Assembly: GCA_932521025.1 (NCBI GenBank)
Contig: OW051470.1
Location: 9,162,501 to 9,226,500 of the forward strand
DNA: 64,000 bases
DNA from: Oscheius onirici
Lineage: Eukaryota > Nematoda > Chromadorea > Rhabditida > Rhabditidae
Reading direction: 5' to 3'
The notes beneath the pieces are model-generated. The model searched no databases. It saw only the letters and a program-made list of their open reading frames with translations, and was not told where the DNA came from. The position numbers and the translations under genes are program-made. Below are positions 55,901-64,000 of this stretch, one piece after another (position 1 is the first letter of the stretch; every line of letters begins with the position of its first letter).

Positions 55901-57153
55901 CACAAATTTGCTCTAAAAGGACTCGTTCATCCACCAGAGGCGGCAGGAGGCTCAGACGCCGATTCTCAGGTTATTTTTTTTTTCAATTTTTAACTGAATC
56001 GGCGCATTTTAGAACGATCTGGACTCTCTGCTGCTACCGCCGCCACCCCCGCCGCCGACTATTCGAAACATGGGCTTGAGCGAGTACAGGGAGAGGACGA
56101 AAAATGCGCCGCCACCTCCGGAAAGACCCGACTCGGAAAAGCGGAAAAGTTTCATTCCGGACATGTCTTCGATGCCACCAAATCTCACCTTGGCGCCGCT
56201 AAATCTGCCGGGAATGCCGCCGCTTCCAGTGCCCAAAGAAGAAGAAAGGAGGAAGGAAAAGGAGCGCAGGAAGGAGAAAGAGTCGGGAAAAAGACGAGAA
56301 GAGAGGCCAGACGAGAGGGAGAGGAGGAAAGAAGAAGAGAGAAGAAGAAGGGAGGAGGAGAAACGAAAACGCGAGTACGGGAAGATTGCCGGTGGAATTG
56401 GAGGAGAAGCGGTAGGAGACTTGTCGCAAATGTAGGTTTTTTTCTCTTTTCTTTGACTAAAATGGCTGGAAAACTTCCTGTAACTGATTACATGCCGGCC
56501 AGCGCTAAAATGCTAAAATTATTAACGCTTATTTTGTAAAAGTCCAGAAAAGTTTTGGAAATCTAAGACTCTGCCGAGCCGTGCTAGTGTTTTTGATGTG
56601 GAAATTGACCTGAAACAGGCTAATCTTTTCCATTTTTAAAAAGAATGATTCCGTGACCGTTTAGAAAGTGATTTACGTCGATTTACCACAGAAATTTGAT
56701 GCTCAGCTCAGAAAAGCTCTTGAAACCAAATGTGGTCAGAAAGTACTCCGAAAACCAATTTTAGAAGCAGTTTATTTGCCATTTTCGTAGTCAAAACTTT
56801 TAAAAGTCTGCCAATTTTCAAGAAACCAGGCTTTTTCACAATTTAACTTTTTCCCCACAATTTCAACCCCTCAACTTCCAGGCACAAAAAACCGCGACAA
56901 GAGATGATGCAACATTTCGTGCCGGCCTCTAACAATGTTCATCATGGCAATAATGGTCATCACAAGGTTTTTATCGTTTTTTTTTTTCAAAAATTCAAAT
57001 TTTTAGGACTATCGCGCAATAAAACTGGAGCCGCCGTTGTCTCCGCCTCGCGCACCGCCTTCCCTATCCGGTTACGGCGTTCCGCAGGCGCTGGCGCCTC
57101 CTCCGATGATAAAAATGCCGAAAAATGAGCTGGAAGAAGGTGAATTGGAATAA
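52916..57153 (+). CDS. cit-1: Cyclin T-type subunit of P-TEFb
   Basis: Twelve exons join in phase: 52916-53049, 53108-53189, 53233-53352, 54032-54101, 54148-54210, 54270-54321, 54660-54750, 55588-55657, 55845-55969, 56013-56431, 56882-56966 and 57007-57153 (485 residues). The first cyclin fold contains LDYRQRATRCIQEM, MHRFYYFHSFERFPYQ, and the diagnostic AAACLFLAGKTEESPRKL. The second contains TIAFDLKINLPHPFV, RLTEVAYFFATDVLCVTNW and IRYSAIEIAVCCVDIVCK. The C-terminal half is Pro-rich then Arg/Glu-rich and ends EELEEGELE. Cyclin T activates CDK9, which phosphorylates the RNA polymerase II tail to release pausing. The donor of exon 10 could instead be at 56,409. A TTTTTTCAG acceptor abuts the start codon. 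Confidence 0.93.
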
Positions 57154-57838
57154 TTTTCTGGTCATATTACATCTCTACACGCACGGGTACCACCACTACG
57201 AGAGTTATAGGCTTATTTATGTGTACAATGTGATATCTTGTTTTTTTGCTATCTGACAATCGATGTGATGATGATTCTGGAGCTGTTATTTCTGTTTGTT
57301 GATTTTCAAATTTATATGCGGAATAAACCTCACAAAAATCATAACTTTTGATCGGTGTAAGCTGCTTGGGAAAAATGTAAAAACACCAAAAAATGCAATA
57401 ATCACAAAGGACGCCGTTTTGCATCAAATCGAGTCTAGCTTGCCTGCTCTCATCCACTACCGAATTTTCCTGTTCAGAACGAGATGACTTTTTACCGTAG
57501 AGTACAAAATAAAAGCCTTTTTACCCCAGATATTTTGTGACTTTCGCATCGTCCCCTGAATTAGCCTGTCAAGGTTAGCAAACATATGTTTTGCTAGAAA
57601 CATTGGGGTTTAAAAAAATTTAAGGTAAGAAAGAGCTTCTTTTGCTCTCGCCTTCTGCCATTTGTGTTGTGCCTGCCGCAATATGTTTCCGTGCACAGAC
57701 AGGTGACCATTATTTGGGTTACGGTTGACGCCATTGCGTACAGCAGGCGGCACTGCAGCTGACTCTTACCAGAGTCTTATCCTTCTCTTCCACAATTTAT
57801 TTAAAAACTGAGTGCAAAAACAGTTCAGACATGTGAAA
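57154..57838. other. Spacer, cyclin T to type I receptor
   Basis: No gene is recognised. AATAAA signals occur near 57,322 and 57,507. A promoter for the receptor gene is expected here, with nothing diagnostic visible. Confidence 0.45.
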
Positions 57839-60800
57839 ATGTGGACTCTGTACTACGTCATTTTCGTCTCTTTCAGCATTTTTGTTTTTGGGCAGGAGGA
57901 CGACAGTCTCAGCATCCCGGAAAATGCTCAAGGACTGGAAAATATTCCTGTCATAGTGTAAGTCTTTTGCCATCCAATGTTATCACCACTTTTTGCGGTC
58001 AATCAATACATGTAAGCATTTCGAAAAGGGTGAGGTCTTTGGGAAGGCCATTTGTCCAGAGGGCGACAGAGTGGCGCCAAACCTGACAGAAAAATATTGA
58101 CGGTTTTAGGGAACCTAATATACCGTTATATCATAGTCTTCAAAAATAAGAATGACTATCGAACCCGAAATACTGGAGTCTAGAAAGCAAGGTATTATCT
58201 AACCTTCCACTTTCTGCATAAATTTTTCTACTACTGAAGAAGAATGATGGCTGTCGTCGACTCTGTTTTTTTTGTGCACATGGCCACCAAAATGGTCTCG
58301 ACAAGTTGGAAATTGTCGGGGTTAGGTGGTATGTTTTGAAAGAGTTTGCCGGGAAAATTTGGGAGGAGATTAGTCGAGTTGGACAGAAATACCGAGCTTT
58401 TGCAGAACAAGGTTTGCAAAGCCTTTTCAGGACTTCCCCTTAATTTTCGAAGTCTCACTGTTCTTAAGTTCTTTCCGTCTAAAACTTCTTTCCAGTTCTT
58501 TAAAAGATACCACAGCAGTTCTGCCCAGACTGAAGCATTGTTCTCCTAACTGTTTTATCCCCAAAAACTAACTAATTGCTAGTGCTTTTTCAAAGAAACT
58601 TTTCCAAAGCAAAACAAAGCAACAACTTTTATCGAACAAGTTGGCTATGCCCCTCCGGGGCTAAGTTTGCTATCTAATCCCTCTCCAGAGCATTTATGTT
58701 CCTGTCCTTCTGTCCCCTGTCCTTCCTTTTCCTCTCATGTTTCTAATTTCTCGACAATTTCTCTCTGTCCACTCCTGCATTCTGCACTGTTCTGGCCTTT
58801 CCGATTTTCTCCTACCCCTGTCCGTTGTCATCTGTTTTTCCTACTCTCCCATTTACGATGTCCGATCACCGCAGCCCAAAATTCTTTTGTTGTGGGACCC
58901 AAAAAATTAGCCTGAAGAAAATAATAAAAACATAAAAACAGTGCTTCCATGCAAAATGGCTCCCGCAAAGAAACCGAAGGTGTTTCGGGTTACGGTAGTT
59001 GGTTTGTTTTTGAACAGACCGGTTTTAGGCCTCAGCCAGACTGGGACGACGTCTGTTTCTGTTCCTATGGAGAGCCAATCTGCCAACCTGACCATACTTG
59101 TCGAAAAGAAAAACTGGCTGCCTGTTTCCATGCGGCGAAAGAGGTTTACAACAAAACGGTCAGACAAATGGAAACTCATCACGAATTTGGCTGCGCCATG
59201 CTTGAAGCTGGCAGTCACGGCTCCTACTTTACGGTTAAATTTTTTTTAAACGTAAAACACAAGTGTTTTAGTGCAACTCGTACCTAACTCCTCAAATTCC
59301 CCCTAAAAGTATCGCATGTTGTTATGAGGGTCATCTCTGCAACAGAAACATCACTCCTCCGCCGTATGTCAATGCCAAAGAGTGGGAAGACTGTAAGTAT
59401 ACTGAATTATTATATGAAAATCGGTGTCTTTCAGTGAGTTGGGAGCACTTTGGAGGAGTCTCCTGGTGGCCAATTCTTCTCATTTTTGGAGCGACTCTCG
59501 CAATTACTGGGACAGTTTTATATCTTCTGTACAACTGGCGATTGAGACGGGAGAGGAAGAAGGAACACTTCTTGTCCACTTCGGACAGTGAAGATCTACT
59601 GGATATGGACTCTGGGTATGTTCAGATTACTGTAAATGTCTCTCTATCTGTCTCTCTGACTCTTTGACTATCTGACTCTGACCCACTTTTTTTATTTACT
59701 AAGATTACTGTAGAAGTGGCTCGGGATCAAAAGCTCTGAACCAGAGAACAGTCGCCCAGAATCTGGAAATTCTGGAGACGATCGGAAGAGGCCGGTATGG
59801 AGATGTGAGAAAGGCTACCTACAAGGGCAGTCTGGTCGCTGTAAAGACTTTCTACACGACGGACGAAGAGAGCTGGAAAAATGAGAGAGACATCTATCTG
59901 ACGACTATGCTCAATCACAAGAATATTCTTCGTGAGTTTCACAAAACCTTATGCTCTTTCAAATATCCGCCGGAAATTTACCGCACTTTTTCCCCGCATG
60001 GCTCAGTCGGTTAGAGGCTAGACTGCGAATCCGCAAAGTGGTTTGGTTCGATTCCTAGGGTATAAAAAAGTTTTTTGTTTTAAATTTTCATTCAAGTATT
60101 CAAGATTCAAATTTAACGCTTTTTATGCTGAACAGACTACAATTGAAAGAGAGCCATATAAATTTCCAGAATACGTGGCAGCTGACATTTCAAGTGAAGA
60201 CTCGATCACTCACATGCTGCTCATTACCGATTTCCATCAACTCGGCTCCCTCAGCGATTATCTGCGAAGAGATTGTGCTCTCTCGATCAAAGAGGCTCTC
60301 GACTTGGCCCATTCCATCATCTGTGGCATTGAACACTTACACAGTTCTCTCCTCGGAACGGACAATCTCCGGAAGCCACAGATTGCCCATCGTGACATTA
60401 AATCAAAAAATGTGATTGTAAAGCGAGAAGGAGTCTGCTGCGTAGCTGACTTTGGTCTGGCAGTCAGATTGTAAGTCTCTTTTGGCTCGTTTTGAAAGGA
60501 ACACTGGCGCCGTGCTCAAGAAAGCTTATGGGCCCTCTCGAAGCGGCGGCGCAGTCCAGGCTTGTTGATTCTGGGCTGTTGAGCTGCGCTGCGGTCTGGG
60601 CTGGGATGCACTTCGCCGCAATGCGCTGCGGCCTGGTTGGACTTTGCGGCGGGCTAAAAAAATTCATTTCGCATTTTTTTTTCTGATTTTTTTTGTTTCC
60701 AAATACGTCCCCCGATTACATTTAGTTTTGCCATCAGAAAAATTGGAAGAAAATCGAAAACTGACGACAAACATAGAAGAAAATGCGGTTTTTTGACGAA

Positions 60801-63062
60801 ATTCGGTAAAAATAGCAGTTTTCTTCGATTTTCATTGTCAGTTTTCGATTTTCTTTTAATTTTTCTGATGACAAAACTAAAGCTAATCGGGGGACGTATT
60901 TGGAAACGAAAAAAATCGGAAAAAAATGCGAAATGACTTTTTTTAGCCCCCCACAAAGTCCAACCTGGCCGCAGCGCAGCGCAACGTAGGTTTTCAACAA
61001 GCTTGGGGGTAGTCTTTTCCGCATAGCGCAGTCGGTTAAATGCTAGACTGCAAAACTGCAAAACTCAAGTTCGATTCCAATTGATGATACATCTTTTGCC
61101 TTTTTTGTGAGCGTCTCTGGAGTACATTTAGAACACGTTTAGAAGAAGAAATTGGTGAAATCACCCGGTTTCAGCTAATCAGAACCTTTCATTTTCCGCG
61201 CCAAATTCAAACGGGGCAGCGCCTATTTCGCTACCGTCCCGTAAAGAACGAATATAGTATAATCATTCCTTGTCCAGAAGACAGAAAGAGTCTCACAAAA
61301 CCCTTTTCAGTGACAACGGAAAGCTGATTCCGGAAAAGGTCAATATTCAAGTCGGCACGAAGAGATACATGGCTCCGGAAGTGCTCTCTCGCACTCTTCA
61401 GCCAACAGACTTTAGCCAGTTCAAAATGTCCGATATGTACAGTTACGCCCTAGTAGTTTGGGAGATTTTGCGACGAGTCGAATGGCAAGACACCTGTGAT
61501 TTCTCAGAAGATCTGCATGGCTCGTCAGTCACGGACAGCAGTGGATATGGAGAGGGATCAGAGACGTCTGGAAAGCCACGGATACAGCACTTGCAAAAAC
61601 CAAGCCTGGATCTGGTATGGTTCATTTACGAACAGCCTTTTTGATGATGTTCCCTTCAAGAAATTCAGTAGTAGTGCAGAATTTGCGAAATCTTTATTGC
61701 GCCGCCAAATTTTCGCCCGCGACCAGGCTTGTTGATTCTGCGTTGTTGAGCTGCGCTGCGGTTTGAACTGCGCTGCGGCCAGGTTGGACTTTGCGGCGGG
61801 CTAAAAAAATTCATTTCGCATCTTTTTCTGATTTTTTTTGTTTCCAAATACGTCCCCCGATTACATTTAGTTTTGCCATCAGAAAAATTGGAAGAAAATC
61901 GAAAAATGACGACAAACATAGAAGAAAATGCGGTTTTTTGACGAAATTCGGTAAAAATAGCAGTTTTCTTCGATTTTCATTGTCAGTTTTCGATTCTTTT
62001 AATTTTTCTGATGACAAAACTAAAGCTAATCGGGGGACGTATTTGGAAACGAAAAAAATCAGAAAAAAATGCGAAATGACTTTTTTAGCCCCCCACAAAG
62101 TCCAACCTGGCCGCAGCGCAGCCCAGCCCAGACCGCAGCGCAGGTTTTCAACAAGCCTGCCCGCGACTTGCATTCATAGCGCAATGGCAAGTGGCGCGCC
62201 AGCTCGTCCACAGGGTCAGGGGTTCGATCCCTCTGGGTTAAAACTCTTTTGCAAACAGACTATAGCCTCTTTTGCTTTTTTATACAAAGTATTTTCAGAG
62301 CAACAAGGCGAAGCCTTACGTTCCCCCATTCGAAGGAATGGTCGACAATGATCCGGAGCTGGAGGATATGCGGAAAGTGGTCTGTGAAGAAAACAAAAGA
62401 CCGCCATTGGAAACTGTCTGGCAGGAATCAGAGGTATAAACAGTTCAAATTTAGACCTTTAAACTCATCGTGGCGAGACCTAGAAGTTAGATACTCAGCG
62501 AAGATACGAAATTAAAACTTTTGGCCGCGTATCTTTGACTCAGTATCCAAACTTCAGACCGCTACATTTCTGACGTTGGATACTCAGCTACGCAGCCAAA
62601 TTGATCTAAAATTTTGGCTTCGTATCTTTGAATGAGTATCCAACTTTATTGAGGCGGGTCTCTCAACGAAGATTTAAAAGGTCCAATTTTTCCGAGCCGA
62701 CTAAAACAATCTCCTAGGGTCCACTGCAAAGACTGACCCAGTTGATGGTCGAGTGCTGGAGCTCCAATCCCCAATGCCGTCACACTTCGCTCAAAATGAA
62801 AATGGAACTGGCTAAAATTATCCGTGATGTGGCCGCTGAATCCTCAAAGCAGCTCCCATATTCTCTCACAAAAAGGGAAGTCGAGGAAGAAGTGGTGCCT
62901 CTTCCGAAATCACCGCCTCTCCCCTCTCCACCGACTCCCTCATTCCAGTTCAACACCAACAATGTCTCGAAATTACCCAGTTCCGGAGACAGCGGCGTGG
63001 GCAAGTCGAGAGATGATAGCTCACAGAAGAGCTTCGAACGAGTCGTCATTGAAAACATTTGA
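57839..63062 (+). CDS. Type I TGF-beta/BMP receptor Ser/Thr kinase
   Basis: Nine exons join in phase: 57839-57957, 59029-59233, 59272-59392, 59435-59615, 59714-59931, 60170-60470, 61311-61614, 62299-62433 and 62718-63062 (642 residues). A signal peptide (about 1-18) precedes a Cys-rich ligand-binding domain ending in the CC-x4-LCN box (CCYEGHLCN). One membrane helix ([20 protein letters not shown]) is followed by the GS box, DSGSGSGSK, which marks type I receptors. Kinase motifs are [24 protein letters not shown] and MAPE. The loop [11 protein letters not shown] resembles BMP-class L45 loops, suggesting SMA-6 rather than DAF-1 (inference). A Ser/Gly-rich insert of about 40 residues lies between the kinase C-lobe helices, and the C-terminal tail of about 75 residues is Pro/Ser-rich. 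Three successive introns hold tRNA-like sequences. Confidence 0.93.
59996..60062 (+). pseudogene. tRNA-like sequence in receptor intron 5
   Basis: The A box TGGCTCAGTCGG and B box GGTTCGATTCC are both perfect, with an anticodon-arm-like AGACTGCGAATCCGC between. The acceptor and T stems do not pair well. A T run follows. It is probably a tRNA remnant or a tRNA-derived SINE head. Confidence 0.55.
60557..61005. mobile_element. hAT-like palindromic element, CAGGCTTGTTGA family, copy 1
   Basis: The element begins CAGGCTTGTTGATT and ends CAACAAGCTTG. Internal inverted blocks include GGTTGGACTTTGCGG/CACAAAGTCCAACC and TTTCCAAATACGTCCCCCGA with its complement, so most of the 449 bp folds on itself. 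Flanking octamers are only partly alike. It is in receptor intron 6. Confidence 0.8.
61018..61084 (+). pseudogene. tRNA-like sequence in receptor intron 6
   Basis: TAGCGCAGTCGG and AGTTCGATTCC match A and B boxes. The sequence GGTTAAATGCTAGACTGCAAA resembles the tRNA-like copy in the previous intron, so the two are related. Stems are degenerate. It directly follows the palindromic element. Confidence 0.5.
61724..62159. mobile_element. hAT-like palindromic element, CAGGCTTGTTGA family, copy 2
   Basis: This copy is about 436 bp and over most of its length nearly identical to copy 1. It starts CAGGCTTGTTGATT and ends CAACAAGCCTG, and is bounded by a perfect 8-bp duplication CCCGCGAC (61,716-61,723 and 62,160-62,167). 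The 8-bp target site is characteristic of hAT transposons. It lies in receptor intron 7. Confidence 0.9.
62174..62242 (+). pseudogene. tRNA-like sequence in receptor intron 7
   Basis: CATAGCGCAATGGCAAGTGGC resembles an A box region and GGGGTTCGATCCCTC a T arm with perfect B box. The sequence directly follows copy 2 of the palindromic element, as its relative follows copy 1. It is not a complete tRNA. Confidence 0.5.
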
Positions 63063-64000
63063 GTACATATCATCTATTTCCATGCCAATCTCAATATTTT
63101 GTAAATAAACGAGTTGTACAGACAGACTGAAAGTTAGAGGGACAGAGAGTCAGAGAGACAAAGGGACAGAGTCAGAGTGAGAGAGTCAAAGAATCAGAGA
63201 TTCAGCAATTCAGAGAGACAGATGGACAGAGGTATATAGGGACATAGAGCACGGAGAGACAGAGAGTCAGAGAGACGCAGAGACAGTCAGAGAGTCAGAG
63301 GGACAGGTGGACAGTATACTTAGACACCGAGCCGGCTCGAGCCTGACGGTTTTTTGCGATTTTCACCAAATCTGATTCAATTTTCTAGATTTTTTTCCAG
63401 ACATTCGTTACTGCTTTGTTGACTTCTAGCAAACAAGAAATTAGAATTTTAATTAGTAATTTTCGAGAAAAATGTAAAATGTTCCGGCTCGAGCCGCCGA
63501 GCTTTCCTATTTTTCTCGAAAATTACTAATTAAAATTCCAATTTCTTGTTTGCTAGAAGTCAACAAAGCAGTAACGAATGTCTGGAAAAAAATCTAGAAA
63601 ATTGAATCAGATTTGGTGAAAATCGCAAAAAACCGTCAGGCTCGAGCCGGCTCGGTGCCCAAGTATAGTGGACAGAGAGACAGAGAGACTCAAAGACATA
63701 GATTCAGAGAGACAGAGGGACGGAGAGACAGAGAGACGGTGACTCGAAGAGTAAAATAGTGAGAGACAGAGAGTCAGAAGACAAAGTGACAGAGAGACTT
63801 TATAAAACACATTTATTATCACTCTGGTAGATGTGGAGAAAACAATTGAGCACTTTTTTTTGAAAACGGGGTGAAGAAGAGGGAAAACAATGTGTGAGCA
63901 CGGATAACAATCAACAACTGAACAAGAGCTAAAAAAATTGGGGTACCCTAGGCCTAACTCTAAATCACTATGAGATCTAAAACCATATTCTAACTACTTC
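63063..64000. other. Receptor 3' end, simple repeats, no further gene
   Basis: AAATAAAC near 63,102 is the likely receptor poly(A) signal. The stretches 63,120-63,310 and 63,668-63,800 are degenerate (GACAGAGAGTCA)-like repeats of the kind also found at 29.2-29.9 and 33.25-33.4 kb. The final 200 bp shows no recognisable gene. Confidence 0.6.
63315..63667. mobile_element. Long inverted-repeat hAT-like MITE, TACTTGGGC family
   Basis: Two arms of about 155 bp are near-perfect inverted copies around a spacer of about 40 bp. The ends are TATACTTAGACACCGAG and CTCGGTGCCCAAGTATA, related to the copies at 25.8 and 48.5 kb. A perfect 8-bp duplication GTGGACAG flanks it (63,307-63,314 and 63,668-63,675). 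Confidence 0.92.

Overview
This is nuclear DNA from a nematode, most likely a rhabditid. Two complete SL1 spliced-leader RNA genes are present whose 22-nt leaders match, as I know it, the canonical nematode SL1. Many introns are about 40-60 nt and end in TTTTCAG or TTTTAG. The SDHC gene (mev-1/cyt-1) sits directly upstream of a ced-9-type Bcl-2 gene on the same strand, the arrangement known in Caenorhabditis. I cannot name the species. All exon models below were joined by hand from GT-AG sites with reading-phase checks.

Layout, left to right. 0-2.3 kb: an uncertain gene and SL1 gene 1. 2.8 kb: tRNA-Lys(TTT). 3.2-10.7 kb (minus): a NIFK-type nucleolar RRM protein downstream of STIM. 12.3-18.9 kb (plus): an AF4/FMR2 (AFF) family protein. 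19.1-33.2 kb (minus): an anoctamin whose second-largest feature is an 8.0-kb intron (20,323-28,321). That intron holds two identical U2 snRNA genes in a segmental duplication, a decayed third U2, an SL1-like leader, a dead R2/NeSL-type retrotransposon headed by 20 nt of U2 5' sequence, and a kinase fragment. 34.0-37.6 kb (minus): a ZP-domain cuticlin with SL1 gene 2 in one intron and a perfect 56-copy hexanucleotide array filling another. 37.8-40.3 kb (minus): CFAP410. 41.0-46.0 kb (minus): DHX35. 46.5-47.9 kb (plus): ARPC2. 48.1-51.1 kb (minus): mev-1 and ced-9. 52.9-57.2 kb (plus): cyclin T. 57.8-63.1 kb (plus): a type I TGF-beta/BMP receptor. The last 0.9 kb is simple repeat plus a long inverted repeat.

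Functional links. AFF and cyclin T proteins are partners in P-TEFb/super elongation complexes in animals. STIM and anoctamin both belong to calcium-linked membrane physiology. SL1 and U2 are both spliceosomal RNAs, and all four genes share a promoter-like motif at exactly -49 to -67. Non-autonomous DNA transposons with clear inverted repeats, three with 8-bp target duplications, sit mostly inside introns.
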